Part shown: positions 32,903-41,490 of the stretch, in pieces
Numbering within the stretch: the stretch's first letter is position 1
Layout: the number at the start of each line of letters is the position of its first letter
Virus record (IMG/VR): IMGVR_UViG_3300021420_000048
Span: 1-51,107 of that record
Direction: 5' to 3' (one strand)
Length of the DNA: 51,107 bases
DNA from: a virus
Translations under genes and position numbers: made by a program
The notes under the pieces: generated by a model
What the model was told of the DNA's origin: nothing
The model's input: only the letters and a program-made list of their open reading frames with translations
Database searches by the model: none

Positions 32903-33555
32903 TCGCGATAGAATCTTGCTGGGCGCACACATCGCGACACGCGGCGCAAGAAGAGACTTGGCTAAAAGATTTAACTGTTGACTATAGATTTTTTGTAGGA
33001 TGCTTAATGAAGTTAGCTGGCTCTCTTCCTCTGAATACGACTGAATTAGCTGTTGATGATTCTTATCATGCGCTGTCAATGAAAACTCGAGAAATCTGCC
33101 GTTGGGTACTTGACAACGATTATGACTTTGTTTTTAAAACAGATACGGATACGCTAGTTTCGGCAAGAAATTTACTTGACAGCGGGTTTGAAAAGCATTA
33201 CTATTATGGTGGCGAGAACGAAGACGATATGCCAGCAAGTCTTTTGGGCGTTTTTCCAAATATGCGAATTCAGTTTGCAAGCGGCGGCGCAGGCTATTGG
33301 CTTAATCGGCGAGCTGCTATGCTTGTCGCATACGGACCAACGGTAACCTCGCCAGCGGAAGATGTTTATGTGGCGGCTATCTTAAAGGCTAATGACATTA
33401 CTCCGGTTTGGTCATCAGGGTATAGATGGCGACCAGGAGAAACGGTTGACAAAGACATGATTTCTTTGCATTTGTCTAGTGCTTTGCAGAAGCCGTACGA
33501 AGCTGAGCAGATGTACAAAGGCTATAAAAAGTTGAAGGATCGTGAAAATGTATGA
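32890..33555 (+). CDS. GT31-like glycosyltransferase (copy 3)
   Basis: ILVAIESCW, QEETWLKDL, VFKTDTDTLVSA (DxD) and GAGYWLNRRAAMLV with PAEDVYVA follow the same order as the other two GT31-like genes. Overlaps the end of the preceding nuclease by 13 bases. Last glycosyltransferase of the island. Confidence 0.75.
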   Translation: MRILVAIESCWAHTSRHAAQEETWLKDLTVDYRFFVGCLMKLAGSLPLNTTELAVDDSYHALSMKTREICRWVLDNDYDFVFKTDTDTLVSARNLLDSGFEKHYYYGGENEDDMPASLLGVFPNMRIQFASGGAGYWLNRRAAMLVAYGPTVTSPAEDVYVAAILKANDITPVWSSGYRWRPGETVDKDMISLHLSSALQKPYEAEQMYKGYKKLKDRENV

Positions 33556-34396
33556 AACTAAAATAATTGCCGATTCTGTCTGCAACGGAAATCGTCTCAC
33601 TACGATGCAATTAACTCATCCGAGGATCGTACATTCGGAATTCATGACGCATTGTATGTTTGCCCGTAACGCGTCTTCAAGCCGCGCCATACCTATTAAG
33701 AAAATGATTGAACGAGTGCTAACCGATCCTTTCATCCCGATTTACTGGGGTAAGAATCAATCCGGTATGCAGGCGGCTAAAGAACTTTGCTTATATGATC
33801 AAGCTTTGGCTCGTAGTTTATGGCTGGATGCTCGAGACCAAGCGGTAAAGAATTGTGAACTTTTAGACTCTTTAGGACTTCATAAGCAGATTTGTAACCG
33901 TCTTCTAGAACCTTTTGGCTGGATTACTGTTTGTGTTACAGGCGATTCTGGCGCATGGTCTAATTATTTTGCATTGCGCTGTCATCCGGATGCTCAACCG
34001 GAGATTAAGAAACAGGCGGAGATGGCTAGGGATATTTATTTTGAATCAAAGCCAGAAGAACTAGAAATGGGAGAGTGGCACCTTCCTTATTTAACAAAGG
34101 AAGAAGAGATTAATCTCGGCTTGCAGGGTCAAACGGAAGTCAGAATTAGTATAAAAGTTTCTGTTGGCCGGTGCGCTCGTACCAGTTATTTAACTCAGGA
34201 AGGAACAAGAGATCAGCAAAAAGACATAGACCTCCATGATCGATTGGTTAATTCCACGCCGATACACGCCTCACCTCTTGAACACGTTTGTATAGCTACG
34301 GGTAACAATCAGCGCTACGGGAAATATACTGGATGGAAGAGTTATAGGCATATGATACCAGGAGAATATGTGACGAATTATGAGAGGCCGCAATGA
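33548..34396 (+). CDS. ThyX-like flavin-dependent thymidylate synthase
   Basis: THCMFARNASSSRAIP resembles the THR-x-FSRN-x-SSRAIP form of the ThyX signature found in many phage members, but with Cys where Arg is usual. YFALRCHPDAQPEIKK and a C-terminal ASPLEHV also fit. Makes dTMP from dUMP with FAD and folate. Neighbours are RNR and dUTPase. The ATG is chosen over a GTG two codons upstream for its spacing from AAGGAT. Confidence 0.75.
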   Translation: MYETKIIADSVCNGNRLTTMQLTHPRIVHSEFMTHCMFARNASSSRAIPIKKMIERVLTDPFIPIYWGKNQSGMQAAKELCLYDQALARSLWLDARDQAVKNCELLDSLGLHKQICNRLLEPFGWITVCVTGDSGAWSNYFALRCHPDAQPEIKKQAEMARDIYFESKPEELEMGEWHLPYLTKEEEINLGLQGQTEVRISIKVSVGRCARTSYLTQEGTRDQQKDIDLHDRLVNSTPIHASPLEHVCIATGNNQRYGKYTGWKSYRHMIPGEYVTNYERPQ

Positions 34397-36255
34397 GACC
34401 TTGGAGTAACCTAGCTGCTATCGTAGCTAGACGAACTTACTGCAGAAAAGATTCCGGCGTCCTAGAAAACTGGGACCAAGTTATAGAGCGTGTTGTTTAC
34501 GGCAATGTAAAAGGACACAATGTACCAGAAGCAGAAGTAAAGGAGTTGCTTCGGCTCGGGAAAGAACGAAAAGCGGTAGTAGCCGGCAGAGGTTTATGGT
34601 TTAGTGGTACGGACGCTCACGCAAGACTAGGGGGTGTAGCGCTTAACAACTGCTGGTTTAATACTGCGAACAATTGGGAAAATTTTGTATTAACACAAGA
34701 TTTGCTTATGCTTGGCGGCGGCGTCGGTATGAGCGTTGAGCAGCGTTATACTAGCAAACTTCCGAAGGTAAAAAACAATGCCACTATTCTTCACAAAGCA
34801 ACAAAAGATGCCGATTTCATCGTACCCGATTCTAGAGAAGGTTGGTGCGAACTTACCTATCGGATATTGGAATCGTACTTTGTTACTGGTAAGGGATTCA
34901 GCTACTCCACCGTTTGTTTACGTGGGTATGGCGAGCCGATTAAAGGTTTTGGTGGAGTTGCCTCTGGACCATTACCCGTTATTCATTTTGTTGAATCTAT
35001 CAGCCGCATTCTTTCTGGACGGAACGGTAATCATATCCGACCTATCGATGCGGCGGATATCACTACAGCAACTGGCGAAATGGTCGTGGCGGGAAATGTT
35101 CGACGCAGTGCGATCATTATTCTTGGCGATCCGTGGGACAAAGTATATCTGCAAGCTAAACGCTGGGATTTGGGACCGATCCCTACGCACCGAGATAAAG
35201 CAAACTACAGTGTGGTTTGTGATGACGTAGACGATCTTCATCCTTCCTATTGGAAGACTTTTGAAAATGGCGAAGCTTACGGGCTTGTTAACCGCAAAAC
35301 TATTCGGAAATATGGTCGTATGGGGGAGTTTAAAAAAGATACCGCAGAAGGTGTCAATCCCTGCGGCGAAGCAACACTAGAGCCAAAAGAACCCTGTAAT
35401 CTGCAAGAAATTGCTTTGCCAAATCTTAATGATGTTGATGAGTTTGAGCATGCAGCTCGATTGATGCACCGTTATGGTAAACGAGTTACGATGGATAAAT
35501 ATCATCACGAAGATATACAAGATGTTGTATATCGAAATAGGAGAGTAGGAACAGGGATAACTGGTTGCTTAATTTCGCCATTATTTTCGCCAGAAATACT
35601 AGATCGAGTTTATGCCGCGATTCAAGATGAGAATCGGTCATATTCCAAAGAACTAGGCGTTCCTGAGAGTATTCGAACAACAGTAGTAAAGCCATCCGGT
35701 ACTTTGGGTAAAGCACTAGATTGTAGAGGCTTTGAAGGTATTCACGGCGGCTGGAGCCGCTATTGCATTCAAAGAGTTCGATTTTCTTCTAATGACGCTT
35801 TGATACCTTTGCTACGGGAAGCTGGGCACTATATGGAGCCAGTACTTAAACTTGATGGCAGCAGAGATCAAGGAACACTTGTGGTTGATTTTTATATAGA
35901 GACACCAAAAGGTGCGCCGGTTACTGACGAAGATTTTGATACTTGGAAACAGTTAGATGTTCTCAAGATGGCACAGAAGCACTGGGCAGACCAGGCGGTG
36001 TCTGTATCCATTTATTACAAAAGAGAGCAGATTTCCGAAATAAAGAAGTGGCTTCGTGATAATCTAGATGAAATAAAGACAATTAGTTTCCTGGCTCAGA
36101 GTGATCACGGCTATGCTCAAGCGCCAAAGGAAGCTATTAGCAAAGAACAATTTGATGTTCTATCTGCCAAGATTAAACCTATAGACACGAATTTGATCGG
36201 AGACGGTGAGCTAGAAAATCTCGAATGCGAAGGTGGTGTATGTCCAGTAAAATAA
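34393..36255 (+). CDS. Adenosylcobalamin-dependent (class II) ribonucleotide reductase
   Basis: NPCGE with C324 and C335 eleven residues later, C87 (NNCWF) and the C-terminal pair C612/C617 (CEGGVC) reproduce the cysteine spacing of the monomeric Lactobacillus-type triphosphate reductase. VVKPSGTLGK is the P-loop-like substrate segment. 620 residues against about 740, so insertions or the allosteric part are reduced. Needs a B12 cofactor from the host. ATGA overlap with the ThyX-like gene. Confidence 0.9.
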   Translation: MRPWSNLAAIVARRTYCRKDSGVLENWDQVIERVVYGNVKGHNVPEAEVKELLRLGKERKAVVAGRGLWFSGTDAHARLGGVALNNCWFNTANNWENFVLTQDLLMLGGGVGMSVEQRYTSKLPKVKNNATILHKATKDADFIVPDSREGWCELTYRILESYFVTGKGFSYSTVCLRGYGEPIKGFGGVASGPLPVIHFVESISRILSGRNGNHIRPIDAADITTATGEMVVAGNVRRSAIIILGDPWDKVYLQAKRWDLGPIPTHRDKANYSVVCDDVDDLHPSYWKTFENGEAYGLVNRKTIRKYGRMGEFKKDTAEGVNPCGEATLEPKEPCNLQEIALPNLNDVDEFEHAARLMHRYGKRVTMDKYHHEDIQDVVYRNRRVGTGITGCLISPLFSPEILDRVYAAIQDENRSYSKELGVPESIRTTVVKPSGTLGKALDCRGFEGIHGGWSRYCIQRVRFSSNDALIPLLREAGHYMEPVLKLDGSRDQGTLVVDFYIETPKGAPVTDEDFDTWKQLDVLKMAQKHWADQAVSVSIYYKREQISEIKKWLRDNLDEIKTISFLAQSDHGYAQAPKEAISKEQFDVLSAKIKPIDTNLIGDGELENLECEGGVCPVK

Positions 36256-36692
36256 ACCCATTGAGTCCTTTAAATCAGCTAAGCGTTAAAAAGTTGGACG
36301 AGCGAGCCACACTTCCAACAGTTGCTTACGCAGGTTCGGACCTCGGGTATGATGTGTATGCTTTGGAAAATGTTCTTCTGTATGGCATGCCCGTCAAAGT
36401 TCGAACAGGAATAGCCATCGCGTTGCACGGTCACGGATTCAAAGTCTTTGATCGCAGTTCGGTCTCCGCCAGAGGTATCATAACCGTTGGTGGGGTGATT
36501 GATGAAGGCTATCGTGGGGAAATTTTTGTTAACTTGCTCAACATAGCGCCGAAGATTGCATATATCAGAGCCGGCGATAAAATAGCTCAGCTGGTTCCGA
36601 TGTTTCCGCAAACACATTATCCAGTTGTAGAGGTAAGCGAACTCCCTTTGGGGGATCGTGGAGATAAGGGGTATGGGAGTTCAGGGGAATAG
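36240..36692 (+). CDS. dut: dUTP diphosphatase
   Basis: All five trimeric dUTPase motifs are present: GSDLGYDVYA (1), FDRSSVSARG (2), GVIDEGYRGEIFVNL (3), AGDKIAQLVP (4) and RGDKGYGSSG (5). Hydrolyses dUTP to dUMP, the ThyX substrate, and keeps uracil out of DNA. Starts inside the RNR gene behind AAGGTGGT. 150 residues, normal for the family. Confidence 0.9.
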   Translation: MSSKINPLSPLNQLSVKKLDERATLPTVAYAGSDLGYDVYALENVLLYGMPVKVRTGIAIALHGHGFKVFDRSSVSARGIITVGGVIDEGYRGEIFVNLLNIAPKIAYIRAGDKIAQLVPMFPQTHYPVVEVSELPLGDRGDKGYGSSGE

Positions 36693-36694
36693 AA

Positions 36695-36898
36695 ATGAAA
36701 AAGACATCGCCGCGAACGAAATTTATTGTAGAGACAGATATAACAAAGTTAAAAAGTTCTGTATGGGATCTCATGCAGCTGGCATTGAGTCATGATCCCG
36801 AACACTCAAAGCAACTAAGAAATCTTGAAATGAGAGTATCGATACTAGAGCGTCAAATGGAAAGAATCGGTGCTCCGCAATACCGAAGAGTTAAATGA
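36695..36898 (+). CDS. Small coiled-coil protein, 67 aa
   Basis: Charged, helical second half (LRNLEMRVSILERQMER) with heptad spacing. ATGA overlap with the following membrane gene. Unknown function. Confidence 0.6.
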   Translation: MKKTSPRTKFIVETDITKLKSSVWDLMQLALSHDPEHSKQLRNLEMRVSILERQMERIGAPQYRRVK

Positions 36899-37053
36899 AG
36901 ATTTGGCAAGCTCTTCTTTTGACTCTCATTATTTCTTGCGCGACGGGTCTGTTGATGGGCATATATGTTCCTGATGCTCCTAGCGTTGTAGTTTTTGTAG
37001 TGTCGGCTCTGATTGCTATTATGGCTTGGGAGTTGTTAGGAGGGCAGGAGTGA
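36895..37053 (+). CDS. Two-span membrane protein, 52 aa (holin-like candidate)
   Basis: Two hydrophobic helices (about residues 5-24 and 31-46) joined by YVPDAPS, with a short acidic tail. Size and topology suit a small holin, and the endolysin gene is 850 bases downstream; this is inference only. Both ends overlap neighbours. Confidence 0.5.
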   Translation: MKIWQALLLTLIISCATGLLMGIYVPDAPSVVVFVVSALIAIMAWELLGGQE

Positions 37054-37367
37054 GGGCGCTTACCGATAAAGATCTTTGCAAGCTCTTCAAAGAGTACAAC
37101 GAAACTCTTTTTAACAATTCAATCGATAAAAACATAAGTATTTATTTCAAGCATCTGTGGAAAACAGACGATGCCGATGGGCTTTATCTCCCTGGAGTAA
37201 TCTTTATAGACTCGCATTTGAAGAGCGTACCAAAATATGCTAGAATGGTTCTTATTCATGAAATGTGCCATGCGGCACTTCCCGAGTCCTGCGTAGATCA
37301 TGGCATGTTGTTTCAAGCAGAATTAGTACGGATTTTTAATCGTGGTGGGTTTGACGGGCTGCTATGA
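37050..37367 (+). CDS. SprT-like zinc metallopeptidase
   Basis: HEMCH with a following DHGMLFQAE gives the HExxH ... H zinc site of SprT/Wss1-like peptidases. 105 residues, a minimal catalytic domain. Family members cut DNA-protein crosslinks, though phage roles are not known. GTG start behind GGAGGGCAG, overlapping the membrane gene's stop. Confidence 0.75.
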   Translation: MRALTDKDLCKLFKEYNETLFNNSIDKNISIYFKHLWKTDDADGLYLPGVIFIDSHLKSVPKYARMVLIHEMCHAALPESCVDHGMLFQAELVRIFNRGGFDGLL

Positions 37368-37921
37368 ATGTTTATTTGATTTCTGATACCCATTTCAATC
37401 ATACAAAGATTGCAACATATTGTGATCGGCCAGAAAACTTTACCGAAATATTGATACGAAACTGGCAAAATATTATTAAGCCAGACGATCTTGTTATCCA
37501 TCTCGGCGATGTATTTATTGGAAAAGCCGAAGGTTGGTATGCCATCAAATCGGCTTTGCCGGGAAGAAAAGTTCTTGTTCGTGGAAACCACGACCGACAA
37601 AGAAGTGTTGGTTGGTGGATGTCTCACGGCTTTGAATTTGCTTGCGACGGTATGCGTTTTAGAAACTGTTGGCTTACGCACGAGCCTGATACCTCTAGAG
37701 CCGGAGGGTGTGATCTAAATATTCATGGACACCTTCATAATATTTGGCACGGATTTAATCCAGATAACGGAGAGAAGCAAACACGATTGCATCACGATTG
37801 GCAACGACTTTTTTCGGTTGAGTACACCAACTATATGCCGGTTGAATTCGATAAGTTTGTGGCACATCCTGATAGGTATCAATCTAAGGGATTGACGGAG
37901 AAACTAAATGGAATACGATGA
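37364..37921 (+). CDS. Calcineurin-like phosphoesterase, small
   Basis: SDTHFNH, HLGDVFIG, VRGNHDR, LTHEP and NIHGHLHN are the metal-binding motifs in order. 185 residues, a single domain, distinct from the larger enzyme at 4618. Substrate unknown; phage relatives are commonly listed only as phosphoesterases. ATGA overlap with the peptidase. Confidence 0.85.
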   Translation: MNVYLISDTHFNHTKIATYCDRPENFTEILIRNWQNIIKPDDLVIHLGDVFIGKAEGWYAIKSALPGRKVLVRGNHDRQRSVGWWMSHGFEFACDGMRFRNCWLTHEPDTSRAGGCDLNIHGHLHNIWHGFNPDNGEKQTRLHHDWQRLFSVEYTNYMPVEFDKFVAHPDRYQSKGLTEKLNGIR

Positions 37922-38339
37922 AAATGATATTCAGTCTATGGCTCTTTGCATTTGGAAAGAAGCCCGCGGTGAATTCGCTATCGGGATGCGAGCAGTCGCT
38001 CACGTTATCAAGAATCGAGTAGGAAGTCCTGGTTTTGCGAAGACTGTCCACGACGTAGTGTATGGAAAAAATCAGTTTACTAGCATGAGCGTTTCTTCAG
38101 ATCCAGAATTTAATTTAATTCCTCCTCCGAATGATGTGCAATTCGCTTATTGCTTGTCTATTTGCCCAAGAGTGCTTAGCGGAGACGATGACGACCCTAC
38201 TTTTGGAGCACATTATTACGAAAACGCTAAGACGGCGACGAGCGGTTGGTTCGGGCGCGTTATCGCAGGTCTGGATGGAAACGGGACCGATGGGCACGCA
38301 CTGACGGCCATTATCGGGAAACAAAAGTTTTATTTATAG
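37908..38339 (+). CDS. SleB-like cell-wall hydrolase (probable endolysin)
   Basis: WKEARGE with E18, AVAHVIKNRV, YGKNQFTS and a C-terminal GKQKFYL mark the SleB-type hydrolase domain, which cleaves peptidoglycan glycan strands. 143 residues, catalytic domain only, no signal peptide, so it would need a holin for export. Lies among small membrane genes, as phage lysis genes do. Confidence 0.8.
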   Translation: MEYDENDIQSMALCIWKEARGEFAIGMRAVAHVIKNRVGSPGFAKTVHDVVYGKNQFTSMSVSSDPEFNLIPPPNDVQFAYCLSICPRVLSGDDDDPTFGAHYYENAKTATSGWFGRVIAGLDGNGTDGHALTAIIGKQKFYL

Positions 38340-38351
38340 AAGGAAATAACG

Positions 38352-38594
38352 ATGGATGCAAAAGATAAAATGCCTCTAGAAGTAAGAGCCGCAATAGAAG
38401 ATTTGCTGCGAATCGCCAAACTTCATAAGATAATCGTTGCTGGCTTTGCCTTTGGATCGCAGCCCTGCTTTACTAATTTTGGAAATTGTTCAAATATGGG
38501 AGACATTGAGTTGTATCTTAGACTGTGTGATTTGGCTGCGGAAAAAGTTGAATCAGGGTTAGTAGTACGCGGTACTGTGCCGCCCGTTCAGTAA
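38352..38594 (+). CDS. Hypothetical protein, 80 aa
   Basis: Follows the endolysin with an AAGGAAA site. Compact helical N-terminus, then CFTNFGNCSNMGD. No family recognised. Confidence 0.6.
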   Translation: MDAKDKMPLEVRAAIEDLLRIAKLHKIIVAGFAFGSQPCFTNFGNCSNMGDIELYLRLCDLAAEKVESGLVVRGTVPPVQ

Positions 38595-38609
38595 GATTAT
38601 GGAGGACAC

Positions 38610-38714
38610 ATGAGCGGAAAAAGTGGTAAGATAGAGCCAATTTGGAAGAAAAAGCATGGGAAGATAACTAAAGACGGTACCTTAATATGGGCTAACATAA
38701 CCGGTAATAAATGA
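38610..38714 (+). CDS. Small basic protein, 34 aa
   Basis: TGGAGGACAC ribosome site six bases from the ATG. Lys-rich, likely beta hairpin. Stop overlaps the next start (ATGA). Function unknown. Confidence 0.5.
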   Translation: MSGKSGKIEPIWKKKHGKITKDGTLIWANITGNK

Positions 38715-39067
38715 TCCGAAAAATCGCCCGTGATCGGCTAGCCCGTCAAGCGTTAGCAAATTTAGCGGACATTAAAGAGGGCGTACAAGCAATACCATCA
38801 AGGGGCAAATCTCTTGTAATCCAGCCGATGCCCGAGCGGGAAAAGCGGACGTTGGGACGGCCGGCAGAGCCAGAAATTAACGTCTTAGAGGAACTAGCGA
38901 AAGTTGGGAAATATGTTCCTCCCGAGCCGCCTAAAGAGCGCTGCATTGTTTGCCAGGAACCGGTATACTTTTACGAAACGCTCGAGCCGGAACCGATTTG
39001 TTTGTGGTGTGAAAAACAAAAAGAATCGGGAACTATCGCGGAGGTCGAAAAATGGATCGTTGGGTAA
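38711..39067 (+). CDS. Hypothetical protein with zinc ribbon, 118 aa
   Basis: A basic N-terminal half and a C-terminal CIVCQEPV ... CLWCEKQ pair forming a CxxC ... CxxC zinc site. Overlaps neighbours on both sides. Function unknown. Confidence 0.65.
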   Translation: MIRKIARDRLARQALANLADIKEGVQAIPSRGKSLVIQPMPEREKRTLGRPAEPEINVLEELAKVGKYVPPEPPKERCIVCQEPVYFYETLEPEPICLWCEKQKESGTIAEVEKWIVG

Positions 39068-39342
39068 AATTCTATTTCGGATGGATAGTAATCTTATTCG
39101 GGTGCATCTGTGGCTGGCTGTATTTTCACACGCAACCGTGTTTAATTCTGTATGGAGTAGGATCGCCACACGACAGCACCGATCTTTTTCTGGCTTGTGA
39201 AGATAGCAATATGGCCGCGACATTCGGCGCTCAATTCGTAGCGGTAATTTGCATTCCGATTGTAGCGCTCTTGGCACTAATTTGTGACCGGATTTTCGAC
39301 TTTTTCATGCGGTTTCCAAAGAATTCCCTTGACAAGGTTTGA
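39052..39342 (+). CDS. Two-span membrane protein, 96 aa
   Basis: Hydrophobic helices at about 7-25 and 63-86 flank an extracellular-type loop with two cysteines. Near the endolysin, so a second lysis-related candidate, but no family is recognised. Confidence 0.6.
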   Translation: MDRWVKFYFGWIVILFGCICGWLYFHTQPCLILYGVGSPHDSTDLFLACEDSNMAATFGAQFVAVICIPIVALLALICDRIFDFFMRFPKNSLDKV

Positions 39343-39357
39343 AATCAAGAGCAGAAT
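39329..39357 (+). promoter_or_regulatory. Possible integrase promoter
   Basis: TTGACA, 17 bases, CAGAAT. The -35 is perfect, the -10 matches four of six. The predicted start point coincides with the integrase ATG, so the transcript would be leaderless. Overlaps the end of the membrane gene. Confidence 0.35.
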
Positions 39358-39363
39358 TAACTT

Positions 39364-40293
39364 ATGAACATTCAAAGTCAGTCAAAAATATATTGGGATC
39401 ATCTAGTTAGCCGTAAGCGGAGCCCAATCAAGCCGACAACGGCTAAGATTTACCAAAGTTATCTGAATAAGTGGATCCTGCCAGAACTAGGCTCTCTTGA
39501 GGTCTCAGCAGTCGAAAATGGCGTGATGAAGGTTTTCGTTTCTAAGCTGGCGACTGCTGGTCTCTCAGCATCGGCTATTGAAGGCGTTACAGGCCGATTG
39601 AAAGACATCGTCTCGTCGGCTATTGATGTGAACGGAAACGAGTTGTATCCTAGGAAGTGGAATTCCGAGTTTGTAGACGCCCCTATAATTGACCCAGCGA
39701 AGCAGAAAGCTCCTACAATAACCCTTAAAAGCCTCCAGGAGGCTCTAGGACGCGCTCAAGGGCAGTTCCGGGCTCTGTATGCCCTTTTGGCTGGAAGTGG
39801 GCTTAGAATGTCTGAATCCCTTGCCTTGCAACCCGGACCAGACGACGGCAAGGGCTCTTTCTGGCTTCCCGAGCAATCCAAACTGGTTGTCCGACAGCAG
39901 CGCAAAGATGGTATCCTGCAGTCTCCCAAGACACAGGCTGGCATTCGAGAAGTTGATTTGGCTCCTGAACTGAATGCTTTTCTTTGTAACGAAACCCCCC
40001 GTCTAAAGGGGTTTTGTGACAATAACTATCTCTTCGATAATCGTCGTCTGGTGCAGGCTAGACAACATGACGGGGTTCCTGGCTACCACAGTTTTCGCCG
40101 TTTCCGTCGTACCCATCTGGAATCTCAGAACGTTCCTCGTGGTCTTTCTGACTTTTGGATGGGACATGCCGGGAAGGAAGTTTCTGACCGTTACATCAAA
40201 ATTGGTCAGGATATTGAGGCACGAAAGACGTGGTGTGCGAAGGCTGGTCTGGGATTTGAATTAGGTTTTGGAGGCTGGGATGACCAAGACTGA
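39364..40293 (+). CDS. Tyrosine recombinase / phage integrase
   Basis: The catalytic set is visible: R148 (GSGLRMSE), a hairpin Lys near 189, H242-x2-R245 (HSFRR), H268 (GHAGK) and nucleophile Y277 (DRYIKI), with H268-Y277 at the standard spacing. The N-terminal 110 residues are the SAM-like core-binding domain. 309 residues. No excisionase, repressor or attachment site was recognised nearby. It may act in lysogeny or dimer resolution. Confidence 0.85.
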   Translation: MNIQSQSKIYWDHLVSRKRSPIKPTTAKIYQSYLNKWILPELGSLEVSAVENGVMKVFVSKLATAGLSASAIEGVTGRLKDIVSSAIDVNGNELYPRKWNSEFVDAPIIDPAKQKAPTITLKSLQEALGRAQGQFRALYALLAGSGLRMSESLALQPGPDDGKGSFWLPEQSKLVVRQQRKDGILQSPKTQAGIREVDLAPELNAFLCNETPRLKGFCDNNYLFDNRRLVQARQHDGVPGYHSFRRFRRTHLESQNVPRGLSDFWMGHAGKEVSDRYIKIGQDIEARKTWCAKAGLGFELGFGGWDDQD

Positions 40294-40495
40294 CACGCGC
40301 AAGCGGCGCAAGCCTAAGTTCCGTAAAGGCCAGCTAGTTAGGCTGGACAAGGGAGGATCGCTTCGTGAGATTCAGAAGGTTGAATTTGTTGATGGAAGGT
40401 ATCGGTATTGGTTCGGCGGCATGTCGTGGGCAGAATCGTGTTTGCGCCCTCTCACCGCAACCGAGATAGGCCCTCGTGCTCGCAAGGAGAAGTGA
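40280..40495 (+). CDS. Small basic protein, 71 aa
   Basis: Starts within the integrase end behind GGAGGCTGGG. RKRRKPKFRKGQLVRL and a C-terminal beta-rich part resemble small KOW-like or phage nucleic-acid-binding proteins. Function unknown. Confidence 0.6.
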   Translation: MTKTDTRKRRKPKFRKGQLVRLDKGGSLREIQKVEFVDGRYRYWFGGMSWAESCLRPLTATEIGPRARKEK

Positions 40496-40639
40496 ATGGA
40501 TTACGGAGGGGTACTAGCACTGATATCAGTTATTTGTGTTGCCGGTTACTGGATAGAACAGCGATTAATCTGCATTCAAAAGGAATTGGAGCGGCTAAAC
40601 CACCGTGAGGAAAAATTCCGCGAGCCCCCAGGAGGATGA
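40496..40639 (+). CDS. Single-span membrane protein, 47 aa
   Basis: AAGGAGAAGTGA leader, N-terminal membrane helix (residues 5-19), then a charged helix (IQKELERLNHREEKF). This one-anchor plus helix layout is spanin-like, but unproven. Confidence 0.5.
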   Translation: MDYGGVLALISVICVAGYWIEQRLICIQKELERLNHREEKFREPPGG

Positions 40640-40640
40640 G

Positions 40641-41372
40641 ATGAGTGATTATCGTAACGATGTAAAGGCCGGAAATTATGCATCACCAATGGAGCCCCAA
40701 ACTACCAGTCGCGTGTACACCCAGCACGAGGTAGATGCCCAAATCGCGGCGGCGCTGGAGCAAGCGTGTAAATTATGTGAAGGTCAAGTTCAAGCATTTT
40801 CGGAAACTCTCTGCCGTACCTCGGGGTCTACTGGTAGCACCGATATTCTCAAAGCTCATCTCGCAGAAGCTGCTGGACTAGCTTATTTTATCCGAGCACT
40901 CATCACCGCTACCCAAGCCAACGCGCTCGCGGAGCATGACACCAAAGTATTTCACGATACGCTAGACGAACTTGTGCACGACGGCAGTGAATTGGTTGTA
41001 GGCGGCAAAGAGCCGGTAAGGATATTCTCAGAGAACGCGCTAGCGAAGCATGACTCCAAAGTCAATGCTGTTGCTGCTATGGAAGCTACAACTTACATAG
41101 TCACAGAGCATAAAAGAGAAATTGAACTGGTGAATCTCTACGCGCGGATGGAGGAAGCTAAACGAGTACCCGCACTTTGCAACCGAATAATCGCTGAACT
41201 GGATAGCGCCAAAGTAAAGTGGGCAGATCATAATTACGTGTGGATAGATGCTGCGAAGACAATTGTGTGGAGAGCACTTCTTGGAGACAAGTACAACGAA
41301 GAGGAAGTCCCAGAGCGCCTCGCCGCCCTCGCAGCCGAGCGGGACAAGTTGCAGAAGTCAACAGGTAATTGA
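40641..41372 (+). CDS. Hypothetical helical protein, 243 aa
   Basis: CCAGGAGGATGAG leader. Largely alpha-helical, with an internal repeat (NALAEHDTKV and NALAKHDSKV, about 30 residues apart) and CKLCEGQ near the N-terminus. No family recognised. Confidence 0.65.
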   Translation: MSDYRNDVKAGNYASPMEPQTTSRVYTQHEVDAQIAAALEQACKLCEGQVQAFSETLCRTSGSTGSTDILKAHLAEAAGLAYFIRALITATQANALAEHDTKVFHDTLDELVHDGSELVVGGKEPVRIFSENALAKHDSKVNAVAAMEATTYIVTEHKREIELVNLYARMEEAKRVPALCNRIIAELDSAKVKWADHNYVWIDAAKTIVWRALLGDKYNEEEVPERLAALAAERDKLQKSTGN

Positions 41373-41474
41373 ATGACGAACGATCCTAATTCGCCTTCTG
41401 AAAGAATGATGGATTTCAATTTTCTGTACCGATGGTTCAAAAGTTGGTTGGTCTACTGGGAATCGCAGTTGTAA
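41373..41474 (+). CDS. Possible microprotein, 33 aa
   Basis: ATG immediately after the previous stop; aromatic-rich end (LYRWFKSWLVYWESQL). The only support is position and the shared AGGTAATTGAATGACGA leader, also seen before the leftward gene at 47170. Confidence 0.35.
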   Translation: MTNDPNSPSERMMDFNFLYRWFKSWLVYWESQL

Positions 41475-41490
41475 TTCAAGAAGGTATTGA

